From the NCBI GenBank assembly GCA_943330755.2, contig CALQIY020000005.1, positions 1 to 43,608 of the forward strand: a stretch of DNA of 43,608 nucleotides. The letters run 5' to 3'. The stretch comes from Opitutus sp. GAS368. GTDB taxonomy: Bacteria > Verrucomicrobiota > Verrucomicrobiia > Opitutales > UBA953. Shown piece by piece: positions 29,938 to 39,033 of this stretch (its first letter is position 1; every line of letters begins with the position of its first letter). The position numbers were made by a program, and so were the translations under genes. The notes under the pieces were generated by a model. The model worked only from the letters and a program-made list of their open reading frames with translations. It did no database searches and had not been told where the DNA came from.

Positions 29938-31380
29938 ATGCACCCTTACGACCCCATCGCGCATACGCTGTCGATCAACCGACGCAGCTTCCTGACCAAG
30001 AGCGCCTATGGCTTGGGCGGCGCCGCCTTCGCCATGCTTGCGGCCAAAGGCTTGGCCGCCACCGACGCACCCGGCCCCGCGAATTTCTCCAAGGGAGTGC
30101 TGAAGTCCCCGCACTTCCCGGTGAAGGCCAAACGCGTCATCTACCTCTGCATGGCGGGCGGCCCTTCCCACCTCGAGACCTTCGACTGGAAGCCCGCCCT
30201 CAAAAAACTCGACGGCCAAGCCTTCCCCGAGTCCTTCACCAAGGGCCAGCAACTCGCGCAGCTCCAAGGCGCCGTGCTCAAGGCCCGCGGTTCGTTCGTC
30301 GATTACAAGAAGTACGGCAAGGCCGGCATCGAGATCAGCGACCTCTTCCCGCACATCGGCGGCCAAGCCGATGACCTCTGCGTCATCCGCTCGATGCAGA
30401 CCGAGCAGATCAACCATGACACGGCGCACGCCTTCATGAACACCGGCTCGATCATCAAGGGCCGCCCCAGCATGGGCTCATGGCTCCTGTATGGTTTGGG
30501 CTCCGAGACCGAGAACCTCCCCGGTTACATCGTCCTCACCTCGGCCGGCAAGACGGGCCTCCAGCCCATCTCTTCCCGCCAGTGGTCGAGTGGCGCCTTA
30601 CCCAGCAAATACCAAGGCATCCTGTTCCAATCCAAGGGTGAAGCGGTGCACTACATCGGCAATCCGCAGGGCGTCTGCCAAAGCACCCAGCGACAGGTCG
30701 TCGATGAGATCCGCCGCCTCAACGGCAACCTCGCCGAAGAAACGGTCGACCCCGAGATCGCGACCCGCATCGCCCAGTATGAACTCGCGTTCAAAATGCA
30801 GTCGAGCGTGCCGGACCTCCTGGATTTCAAGAACGAGTCGCCCAAGACCCTCGAGAAGTACGGCATCAAGGAAGTCGGCGACGGCTCCTTCGCCTCCAAT
30901 TGCCTCATGGCCCGCCGCCTCGCCGAGCGGGGCGTGCGGATGATCCAACTCTACCATCGCGCGTGGGATCACCATGGCGGCATCGAAGACGGCATGCGTT
31001 CGGCCGCGAAGGACGTGGACCAAGCGACCGCGGCGTTGATCGCCGACCTCAAGCAACGAGGCATGCTGGAAGACACCCTCCTGCTTTGGGGTGGCGAATT
31101 CGGCCGCACCCCGATGGGCCAAGGCACCGGCCGCGACCACCATATCCTCGGCTTCAGCGTCTTCCTGGCCGGCGGCGGCGTGAAGTCCGGCACCGTGTAC
31201 GGCAACACCGACGAACTCGGTTATCGCTCCGTCGAGAACATCGTCGATGTGCATGACCTGCACGCCACCATGCTCGCGCTCCTCGGCATCGAACACACGC
31301 GCCTGACCGTGAAGCTTCAAGGCCTCGACATCCGCCTGACGGGAGTCGCCGGCAAGCTCGTCAAGGGCATCATGGCTTAA
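29938..31380 (+). CDS. DUF1501 protein (Tat-type signal, copy 2)
   Basis: 480 aa; NRRSFLTKSAYGLGG, CMAGGPSHLETFDWKP, WGGEFGRTPMGQGTGRDHH. Confidence 0.94.
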   Translation: MHPYDPIAHTLSINRRSFLTKSAYGLGGAAFAMLAAKGLAATDAPGPANFSKGVLKSPHFPVKAKRVIYLCMAGGPSHLETFDWKPALKKLDGQAFPESFTKGQQLAQLQGAVLKARGSFVDYKKYGKAGIEISDLFPHIGGQADDLCVIRSMQTEQINHDTAHAFMNTGSIIKGRPSMGSWLLYGLGSETENLPGYIVLTSAGKTGLQPISSRQWSSGALPSKYQGILFQSKGEAVHYIGNPQGVCQSTQRQVVDEIRRLNGNLAEETVDPEIATRIAQYELAFKMQSSVPDLLDFKNESPKTLEKYGIKEVGDGSFASNCLMARRLAERGVRMIQLYHRAWDHHGGIEDGMRSAAKDVDQATAALIADLKQRGMLEDTLLLWGGEFGRTPMGQGTGRDHHILGFSVFLAGGGVKSGTVYGNTDELGYRSVENIVDVHDLHATMLALLGIEHTRLTVKLQGLDIRLTGVAGKLVKGIMA

Positions 31381-31384
31381 CGCG

Positions 31385-32152
31385 ATGGCCTTGCCTGACC
31401 AGCCCATCCCCACGGACGTCTGCCGGACGCGTGGCGAGATGGGCCAGCAGGCGGCCGCGCACGTCTGCGCGCTCCTGGCGCGCACGCTCGCCCTGCAACC
31501 CAGGGCTCGGCTGGTCTTCGCCTGCGCCCCGTCGCAGAACGAATTCCTGGCCGAGCTCATCCTCCAAAGCCGTGGCCGCGTGGACTGGTCGCGCGTCGAC
31601 GGCTTCCACATGGATGAGTATATCGGACTTGGCGCAAAACACCCCGCCAGTTTCCGCACCTACCTGCGCCGGCACTTCCTCGACCACGTCGCCCTCGGCA
31701 GCTTCGCTGAAATCCACGGGGAAGCCCCTGACCCCGCCCAGGAAGCCGCCCGCTACGCCAGCTTGCTCAAGGCCGCCCCCATCGACCTCATCTGCCTGGG
31801 CATCGGTGAAAACGGCCACATCGCCTTCAACGACCCGCCCGTGGCCGACTTCGACGACCCCCTCCTCGTCAAGGTCGTCCACCTCGATCACGCTTGCCGG
31901 CAGCAACAACTGAATGACGGTTGCTTCGCAACCTTGGCGGATGTCCCCAAGCAAGCCCTGAGCCTAACCATCCCCGTCTTCCGCCAAGCCCGGCACCTGA
32001 GCGTCGTCGTGCCGGGCCTGCGTAAAGCCCAAGCCGTCGCGGCCGCCTGCCTCGGACCGCTGACCCCGAAGTGCCCCGCCGCGATTCTCCGGACGCACCC
32101 AAGCGTGCGCCTGTTCCTGGACGAGTTCTCCGCCCTGCAGCTCACGGCCTAG
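31385..32152 (+). CDS. nagB: Glucosamine-6-phosphate deaminase/isomerase-like (NagB superfamily) protein
   Basis: 255 aa; VDGFHMDEYIGLG, IDLICLGIGENGHIAFNDPP. It starts 4 nt after the DUF1501 stop. The exact substrate is not certain. Confidence 0.8.
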   Translation: MALPDQPIPTDVCRTRGEMGQQAAAHVCALLARTLALQPRARLVFACAPSQNEFLAELILQSRGRVDWSRVDGFHMDEYIGLGAKHPASFRTYLRRHFLDHVALGSFAEIHGEAPDPAQEAARYASLLKAAPIDLICLGIGENGHIAFNDPPVADFDDPLLVKVVHLDHACRQQQLNDGCFATLADVPKQALSLTIPVFRQARHLSVVVPGLRKAQAVAAACLGPLTPKCPAAILRTHPSVRLFLDEFSALQLTA

Positions 32153-32250
32153 GCGACGCCCAAGGTATAGAGGGAATAGCCATCATTTATTTGCCGGCAC
32201 CGCCCCCTCTTTAGCCTTCTCATGAGTCGGGGTTGGGCTAACTTCAGCCC

Positions 32251-32943
32251 ATGTCCCCACGTACCCTCCTCCCACTCTGGGCGGCGATCTTCTCGTCCGT
32301 CCTCGCCTCCCCCTTAGCCATGGCGGCCGACGCCCCGGCCGCGAGCGCCGCGGTTGCCGCCGCCACGCCCAGCGCGAAGGTCGAACTCTTCAACGGCAAG
32401 GACCTCGCCGGCTGGACCTCCTTCCTGAAGGGCGGCGCTCCCGCCGCGGAAACTTGGTCGGTCAAAGACGGCCTCTTGGTCTGCGCCGGCAAGCCCAACG
32501 GCTTCCTCCGCACCGAGAAATCCTACAAACAATATAAGTTCACGGTCGAATGGCGCTTCACCAAGCCCGGCAATACCGGCGTCGTCGTCCACATGACCGC
32601 GCCCGACGCCATCTGGCCGAAGAGCATCGAGTGCCAAGGCATGCACAAGAACCAAGGCGACTTCTACCTCTGGTCCGGCGCCACGGCCAAGGAAGGCGTC
32701 GCGCTGAAGGCCAAGGACGGTACCGTCCGTGGCTACCGCATCGGCAAACAGCTCGACGCGGAAAAGCCCGCCGGCGAATGGAACACCTTCACCACGATCT
32801 GCGACAAGGACACGGTGACCATCCTCGTCAACGGCAAGGAAGTGAATAAGGCGACCGGCCTGAACCTGACCGAAGGCACCATCGGCCTCCAATCCGAAGG
32901 CGGCGCCTTCGAAGTGAAGCGCTGCACGCTCGAACCGCTCTAA
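32251..32943 (+). CDS. DUF1080 protein (single domain; Pfam family also named 3-keto-disaccharide hydrolase)
   Basis: 230 aa with signal peptide; VELFNGKDLAGWTSFL, VKDGLLVCAGKPNGFLRTEKSYKQYKFTVEWRF, GEWNTFTTICDKDTVTILVNGKEV. Confidence 0.93.
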   Translation: MSPRTLLPLWAAIFSSVLASPLAMAADAPAASAAVAAATPSAKVELFNGKDLAGWTSFLKGGAPAAETWSVKDGLLVCAGKPNGFLRTEKSYKQYKFTVEWRFTKPGNTGVVVHMTAPDAIWPKSIECQGMHKNQGDFYLWSGATAKEGVALKAKDGTVRGYRIGKQLDAEKPAGEWNTFTTICDKDTVTILVNGKEVNKATGLNLTEGTIGLQSEGGAFEVKRCTLEPL

Positions 32944-32960
32944 TCCCCCTTCCCCACTCC

Positions 32961-34262
32961 ATGCGTCTCCTCGCCCTCCTCCTCGCCTCCGTCGCCCTGA
33001 CGGCCGCACCCACGCCCCCCGAAGGCTTCACCTCGCTCTATAACGGCAAGGACCTCACCGGCTGGCGCGGCGGCGACACCTCCGACCACCGAGCCTACCT
33101 CGCCCTCGCGCCCGAAAAGCGCGCCGAGCGCGATAAGGCCTGGACCGCCGACATGCTCGCCCACTGGAAGGCCGAAGGCGACGAACTCGTCAACGACGGC
33201 AAGGGCAAGTACGCCACCACCGATAAGGAATACGGCGACATCGAGTTGACCCTCGAGTACAACATGGCGCCCCTCGGCGACTCCGGCATCTACCTGCGCA
33301 ACGTGCCGCAGGTGCAGATCTGGGATCCCGCGAACGCCAAGGAAAAGAAGAACGGCGCCGACAAAGGCAGCGGCGCGCTCTGGAACAACGGCCTGAACAA
33401 CGGCAAGTTCCCGCTCGTCCTCGCCGACAAGGCTCCGGGCGAATGGAACACCCTGCGCATCGTCATGGTCGGCGCCCGCGTCAGCATCTGGCTCAACGGC
33501 AAGCAGACCGTCGATCACGCCAGCCTCGAGAACTACTACGACCGGAAGGTGGCCGTCCCGGCCAAGGGCCCGATTTGCCTCCAGACCCATGGCGCCCCGA
33601 TCCGCTGGCGCAATATCTTCGTCCGTGAAATCAATGGCGCCGAAGCCAACAAGTACCTCGCCGCGAAGGGGACCGAAGGCTTCAAGGCCATCTTCAACGG
33701 CAAAGACCTCACCGACTGGAAGGGCGCGACCGACCAATACGAAGTCGTGGACGGCGCGATCTTCTGCAAGCCCGGCAAAGGCGGCAACCTCTTCCACAAG
33801 GACGACCTGACCGACTTCGTCGCCCGCCTCGAATTCAAGGTGCCGGCCGGCGGCAACAACGGCCTCTGCCTCCGCTTCCCCGGCACCGGCAACACCGCCT
33901 ACGTCGGCATGTGCGAACTCCAAGTGCTGGACGACAACTACGACAAGGTGAAGGGCAAGATCGACCCGCGCCAAGTCCACGGCTCGGCTTATGGCATGGT
34001 CGGCGCCCAGCGCGGCTACCAGCGTCCCATCGGCGAATGGAATTACCAGGAAGTCACCGTCAAGGGCTCGACCATCAAGGTTGAACTCAACGGCTTCGTC
34101 ATCCTCGACGCCGACCTCAGCAAGGTCGACATGGCCACGGTCATGGGCAAGAGCGCCCACCCGGGCAAGGATCGCAAGAACGGCTTCTTCGGCTTCGCCG
34201 GTCACGGTGATGCCGTCGGTTTCCGCGCCCTCTCCATCAAGTCCCTCGCCGAAGCCAAATAA
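32961..34262 (+). CDS. Protein with two tandem DUF1080 domains
   Basis: 433 aa; FTSLYNGKDLTGWRGG...GEWNTLRIVMVGARVSIWLNGKQT and FKAIFNGKDLTDWKGA...GEWNYQEVTVKGSTIKVELNGFVI. Confidence 0.93.
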   Translation: MRLLALLLASVALTAAPTPPEGFTSLYNGKDLTGWRGGDTSDHRAYLALAPEKRAERDKAWTADMLAHWKAEGDELVNDGKGKYATTDKEYGDIELTLEYNMAPLGDSGIYLRNVPQVQIWDPANAKEKKNGADKGSGALWNNGLNNGKFPLVLADKAPGEWNTLRIVMVGARVSIWLNGKQTVDHASLENYYDRKVAVPAKGPICLQTHGAPIRWRNIFVREINGAEANKYLAAKGTEGFKAIFNGKDLTDWKGATDQYEVVDGAIFCKPGKGGNLFHKDDLTDFVARLEFKVPAGGNNGLCLRFPGTGNTAYVGMCELQVLDDNYDKVKGKIDPRQVHGSAYGMVGAQRGYQRPIGEWNYQEVTVKGSTIKVELNGFVILDADLSKVDMATVMGKSAHPGKDRKNGFFGFAGHGDAVGFRALSIKSLAEAK

Positions 34263-34265
34263 GCG

Positions 34266-37200
34266 ATGCGCGTCCGTCGGTCGTCCCTCCTGGTCCTGCT
34301 CGCCGCCGCCTCCGCGGTGCTCGCCGAGGACCGCGTCGAATTCAACCGCGACATCCGCCCCATCTTCTCCGACACCTGCTACGCCTGCCACGGGCCGGAC
34401 GAAGCGAAGATGAAGGGGAAGCTCCGGCTCGACTCGCTCGAGGCCGCGCGGCGGGGCGGGAAGTCGGGCGACCCTGCGATCGTCCCCGGGTACCCCGAGC
34501 GGAGCGCGGTGATGAAGCGCCTGCTGACGACGGATGCGGACGATCACATGCCCCCTGCGGAGTTCCACAAGGTGCTCTCGAAGGAGCAGATTGAATTGGT
34601 GGCCCGCTGGATCAAAGAAGGCGCCGTCTACCAAGGCCACTGGGCCTTCCAAACGCCGAAGAAGTCGGCGGTCCCCGCCATCCCCGCGGGGGGCAACGCC
34701 ATCGATGGTTTCGTCGCCCAAACCCGCGCCGCCAAAGGCTTGAGCGGCACTCCCGAAGCCCCCCGCACCACCCTCCTCCGCCGTGCCGCGCTGGACCTGA
34801 CGGGCCTGCCGCCCACCGAAGCGGACCTCGCCGCCTTCTTGGCCGACACTTCACCCGATGCATGGTCCAAGGCCTTGGACCGCCTCTTGGCTTCGCCGCA
34901 CTACGGCGAGCGCATGGCCGCCCAATGGCTCGACTTCGCCCGCTATGCCGACAGCAACGGTTTCCAGAGCGACACCACCCGAACGATGTGGCCCTGGCGC
35001 GATTGGGTCATCCGCGCCTACAATGCGAACAAGCCTTTCGATGCCTTCACGATCGAACAACTCGCCGGTGACCTGCTGCCCAATCCGACCGAAGACCAGA
35101 TCGTGGCGACGGGTTTCAACCGCAACCACCGCCTGAACGGCGAGGGAGGCCGCATCGTGGCCGAGTGGGCCGTTGAAACCGTCATCGACCGCGTCGAGAC
35201 GACTGGTTCGACCTGGATGGCGCTGACGATGAATTGCTGCCGTTGCCACGACCATAAGTACGACCCGATTTCCCAAAAGGAATTCTATCAGTTCTTCGCT
35301 TACTTCAACTCCAACGACGAAACGGGCGTGCTCGGCGAATTCGGTGGGGCCGCATCGACCCGTAAGGGCGGCAACACCGCCCCCACCTACACCTTTGCGA
35401 CGCCTGCGGCCAAGGCCCGCCTCGCCGAAGTCGAGAAAGCCATCGCCGAAGCGGAACTCGCGGCGAAGGCCGCGACCAAGAATGTCGCCGCAGCGCAAGG
35501 CGCCTGGGAGCGGAAGCTCCGGCAAGGCTTCGCCGGCAAGACCACAACCTGGGCCGCGCTCACCGGCGCCCAAGCCATCAGCAAAGGCGGCGCCACCCTC
35601 AAGCAACAAGCCGACGGCAGTTGGCTCGCGGGTGGCACGAACCCGGACAAGGACGTCTACACCGTCACCGCTCCGGCTCCGGCCGGCGAACTCACGGGCC
35701 TGTTGCTCGAAGTCATGCCCGACGCTTCCTTGCCCACGCAAAGCCTCGGACGGGCTCCGAACGGCAACTTCGTGCTGAGCGGCGTGGATGCCGTCCTGAC
35801 CTTGGCGGACGGCAAGAAGGTCGAGCTCGATTTCGTCGATGCGCAAGCGGACTTCAGCCAAGAGGGCTGGCCCATCAAGAGCCTCGTGGAAGGCGGCCTG
35901 GCCACCAAGGCCGCCAAGGGCGCCAAAAAAGCCCAGGCTGCCCGCGCCAAGAACGGCACCGGCTGGGCCATCGGGGGCAATGTCGCCGAAAATCGCACTC
36001 CGCGCAAAGGCCTCTTCGTGCTCACGCCCACGGCTGTCCCGGCCGGCGCGACGCTGACCATCACGTTGCGCTGCGAAACCCTCGCCAACCATAATGTCGG
36101 GCGCTTCCGCCTCAGCACGACGGGACTCCCCGCGAGCCTCGTGAGCCTCAAGGACACGCCGCAAGCCACCGAACTCCGCGCCCTCATCCTCAAGGATCCC
36201 GCGAAGCGGACGGCCGATGAACGCAAGGCGCTGGCCAAGGCCTTCAGCGAAAGCCCCGAACACCCGAAGCGTTCCGCCGACGCTCATCTCGCCAGCCTGC
36301 AGAACACCAAGAATATGCTCCCTGGCCTCATCGACGTCATGGTGATGAAGGAGCTGGCGCAGCCGAAGGACGCCTTCGTGCTCGACCGCGGCGAGTACGA
36401 CAAACCCAGCGTCAAGGTGGAACGCAAGTTGCCCGCCGTCCTCCCACCCCTGCCGCCCGGTGAACCGAATAATCGACTCGGCTTTGCCCGCTGGCTCGTC
36501 AGCGGCCAACACCCGCTCACCGCCCGCGTCTGGGTCAACCGCGCTTGGGAAAACTTCTTCGGCACGGGCCTCGTGAAGACCTCGGAGAACTTTGGCTCGC
36601 AAGCCGAATGGCCCAGCCACCCGGAATTGCTCGACTGGCTCGCCGTCGACTTTGCCGAAAACGGCTGGGATATGAAACGTCTGCAGAAGCTCATCCTGAT
36701 GAGCCAAGCCTACCGCCAAAGCACGGTCGTGACCCCCGAGAAATTGGAGAAGGACCCCGAGAACCGCTGGATCTCCCGCGGGCCACGTTTCCGACTTCCG
36801 GCCGAGACCATCCGCGACCAAGCCCTGGCCGTGAGCGGACTGCTGGTCCCCAAGGTCGGTGGCGTCAGCGTGAAGCCCTACATGCCGGAAGCCGTCTGGG
36901 ACGAGACGAGCGTCTACGGCGATATGCGCAACTACACGGCCGACACCGGCGAAGGCCTCTACCGGCGCTCGCTCTACACCATCTGGAAGCGTACCGCGGC
37001 CCCGCCCTCCATGCTCCTCTTCGACTCCGCCACCCGCGAGGTCTGCACCGTGAAGCGCTTCCGGAGCAACACGCCGATGCAGGCCCTCTCGCTCCTGAAT
37101 GAAGTCACCTTCGTGGAAGCGTCGCGCAAATTGGCCGAACTCACGCTGCGCCAAACCGGCACCACCGACCAACGCTTGGCCTGGGCCTTCCAACGCGTCA

Positions 37201-37415
37201 CCAGCCGTCCGGGCACGCCCGCGGAACTCGCCGTCCTGCGCAAGGGACTCGACCGACGCTTGACGGCCTACGCGGCCGACCTCCCCGCGGCGAAGAAGCT
37301 CCTCGCCAATGGCCAAAGCGCCGTGCCGACCGACCTGGACCCGGCGCAACTGGCCGCGTGGACGGTAACCGCCAACGTCCTCCTCAACCTCGACGAAACC
37401 GTCACCCGCGAATGA
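34266..37415 (+). CDS. DUF1549/DUF1553 protein with planctomycete-type cytochrome c domain (copy 3)
   Basis: 1049 aa; FNRDIRPIFSDTCYACHGPDEAKMKGKLRLDS; HYGERMAAQWLDFARYADSNGFQSD; CCRCHDHKYDPI; VWVNRAWENFFGTGLVKTSENFG. Confidence 0.95.
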   Translation: MRVRRSSLLVLLAAASAVLAEDRVEFNRDIRPIFSDTCYACHGPDEAKMKGKLRLDSLEAARRGGKSGDPAIVPGYPERSAVMKRLLTTDADDHMPPAEFHKVLSKEQIELVARWIKEGAVYQGHWAFQTPKKSAVPAIPAGGNAIDGFVAQTRAAKGLSGTPEAPRTTLLRRAALDLTGLPPTEADLAAFLADTSPDAWSKALDRLLASPHYGERMAAQWLDFARYADSNGFQSDTTRTMWPWRDWVIRAYNANKPFDAFTIEQLAGDLLPNPTEDQIVATGFNRNHRLNGEGGRIVAEWAVETVIDRVETTGSTWMALTMNCCRCHDHKYDPISQKEFYQFFAYFNSNDETGVLGEFGGAASTRKGGNTAPTYTFATPAAKARLAEVEKAIAEAELAAKAATKNVAAAQGAWERKLRQGFAGKTTTWAALTGAQAISKGGATLKQQADGSWLAGGTNPDKDVYTVTAPAPAGELTGLLLEVMPDASLPTQSLGRAPNGNFVLSGVDAVLTLADGKKVELDFVDAQADFSQEGWPIKSLVEGGLATKAAKGAKKAQAARAKNGTGWAIGGNVAENRTPRKGLFVLTPTAVPAGATLTITLRCETLANHNVGRFRLSTTGLPASLVSLKDTPQATELRALILKDPAKRTADERKALAKAFSESPEHPKRSADAHLASLQNTKNMLPGLIDVMVMKELAQPKDAFVLDRGEYDKPSVKVERKLPAVLPPLPPGEPNNRLGFARWLVSGQHPLTARVWVNRAWENFFGTGLVKTSENFGSQAEWPSHPELLDWLAVDFAENGWDMKRLQKLILMSQAYRQSTVVTPEKLEKDPENRWISRGPRFRLPAETIRDQALAVSGLLVPKVGGVSVKPYMPEAVWDETSVYGDMRNYTADTGEGLYRRSLYTIWKRTAAPPSMLLFDSATREVCTVKRFRSNTPMQALSLLNEVTFVEASRKLAELTLRQTGTTDQRLAWAFQRVTSRPGTPAELAVLRKGLDRRLTAYAADLPAAKKLLANGQSAVPTDLDPAQLAAWTVTANVLLNLDETVTRE

Positions 37416-38878
37416 ACTGCAACGACCGCGATTTCTTCGGCCTCGACGACGCCACCCGGCTCGCCCTGTCCCGCCGCACCTTCCTGAAACGCTCGGCGGG
37501 AGGGATCGGCCTCGCCGCCCTCGGCTCAATCCTCGCCCCAACCGCCTTCGCCGGAAAACCCGAAGCACCGGGCTTCCCCAACTTCACGCCCAAGGCCAAG
37601 AAGATCATCTACCTGTTCCAATCGGGTGCACCGTCGCAGATGGACCTCTTCGACCCCAAGCCCGGGATGGACAAATTCCGGGCGCAGGACCTCCCCGCAT
37701 CCATCCGCCAAGGACAGCGCCTGACCACGATGACCTCGGGGCAGAAGAGCTTCCCCGTCGCCCCTTCGATCTTCAAGTTCAAGCAACACGGACAGTCCGG
37801 CCTATGGTTCAGCGAAGTCATGCCGCACATGGCGGGCAAAGCCGACGAATGGTGCATGGTCCGTTCGATGTTCACCGAGGCCATCAACCACGACCCCGCC
37901 ATCACCTTCATGCAGACCGGCAGCCAGTTGGCCGGTCGTCCGTCCATCGGTTCTTGGGCCAGCTACGGACTCGGCAGCGAAAACGACAACCTCCCGAACT
38001 ACGTCGTGATGTCCTCGTTCGGCAGTGGCCGCCCCGACGACCAACCGCTCTACGACCGCCTCTGGGGCGCGGGCTTCCTGCCCTCCAAGCACCAGGGCGT
38101 GAAGTTGCGCAACAAAGGCGAGCGCGTGCTCTACCTCAAGGACCCCGAAGGCATGAGCCGCGACATTCGCCGCGAATCCCTCGATGAGATTTCCGCGCTC
38201 AACCAACAGCGCCACGGCGTGCTCGGCGATCCGGAAATCCAGACCCGCATCGCGCAATACGAGCTGGCGTTCCGCATGCAGACCAGCGTGCCGGACCTGC
38301 TCGATTTCTCCAAGGAACCGCAGCATGTGCTCGACCTCTATGGTCCGGACGTGAAGCGCCCGGGTTCCTACGCCTCGAACTGCCTGCTCGCCCGCCGGCT
38401 CTGCGAGCGCGATGTCCGTTTCGTGCAGCTCTTCCACATGGGCTGGGACCACCATGGCGGCCTGCCGAAAGCCCTGCGCGGGCAGTGCAACGACACCGAC
38501 CAGGCGACCGCGGGCTTGCTCACGGACCTCAAGCAGCGCGGCTTGCTGGACGACACGCTCATCGTCTGGGGCGGCGAATTCGGCCGCACCATCTACTCGC
38601 AAGGCGCGCTGACCGAGACCAACTACGGCCGCGACCACCATCCCCGCTGCTTCACGGTCCTCATGGCCGGCGCCGGCGTCAAGAAAGGCCATGTCGTGGG
38701 CGAGACCGACGACTTCTGCTACAACATCGTCAAGGACCCCATCCACGTGCACGACCTCAATGCGACGATCATGCACCTCATGGGCGTCGAGCATACCCGC
38801 CTGACCTACCGCTACCAAGGACGCGACTTCCGTCTCACGGATATCCACGGGGAAGTGGTGAAGAAGGTCTTAGCCTGA
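37412..38878 (+). CDS. DUF1501 protein (Tat-type signal, copy 3)
   Basis: Start at ATG 37412 overlapping the upstream stop (ATGA). SRRTFLKRSAGGIGLAALG Tat motif; LFQSGAPSQMDLFDPKPG; WGGEFGRTIYSQG. Confidence 0.94.
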   Translation: MNCNDRDFFGLDDATRLALSRRTFLKRSAGGIGLAALGSILAPTAFAGKPEAPGFPNFTPKAKKIIYLFQSGAPSQMDLFDPKPGMDKFRAQDLPASIRQGQRLTTMTSGQKSFPVAPSIFKFKQHGQSGLWFSEVMPHMAGKADEWCMVRSMFTEAINHDPAITFMQTGSQLAGRPSIGSWASYGLGSENDNLPNYVVMSSFGSGRPDDQPLYDRLWGAGFLPSKHQGVKLRNKGERVLYLKDPEGMSRDIRRESLDEISALNQQRHGVLGDPEIQTRIAQYELAFRMQTSVPDLLDFSKEPQHVLDLYGPDVKRPGSYASNCLLARRLCERDVRFVQLFHMGWDHHGGLPKALRGQCNDTDQATAGLLTDLKQRGLLDDTLIVWGGEFGRTIYSQGALTETNYGRDHHPRCFTVLMAGAGVKKGHVVGETDDFCYNIVKDPIHVHDLNATIMHLMGVEHTRLTYRYQGRDFRLTDIHGEVVKKVLA

Positions 38879-38879
38879 T

Positions 38880-39004
38880 CGGTTGATTGGTTGGATCGTT
38901 GATTCGTTGAATGGTGGGTAATGCAGGAGCGATGCTGCCTGCAGAGGCATCATGCCCCTCCATCCAACCCCTTACTCCATTCAACGAATCAACCAATCAA
39001 CCGG
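38880..39004. repeat. Long palindrome with octamer tandem arms in convergent intergenic region
   Basis: Left arm GGTTGATT GGTTGGAT CGTTGATT CGTTGAAT (38881-38912); right arm is the complement of GGTTGATT GGTTGATT CGTTGAAT (38977-39004). Perfect 27-bp pairing except for an 8-nt bulge (GGATCGTT, 38893-38900). Confidence 0.9.
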
Positions 39005-39033
39005 TGCCGCGGACTCCGTACTCCACCCCAACC

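Noticed and set aside
32940-34721. 593-aa minus-strand ORF opposite the tandem DUF1080 gene
   Set aside because: Spans the antisense of two well-supported plus-strand genes and shows no motif of its own.
34851-37568. 905-aa minus-strand ORF opposite the copy-3 DUF1549 gene
   Set aside because: Antisense frame of a high-GC gene; Arg/Gly/Glu/Val-rich low-information sequence with no recognisable motif, while the sense frame has clear family motifs.
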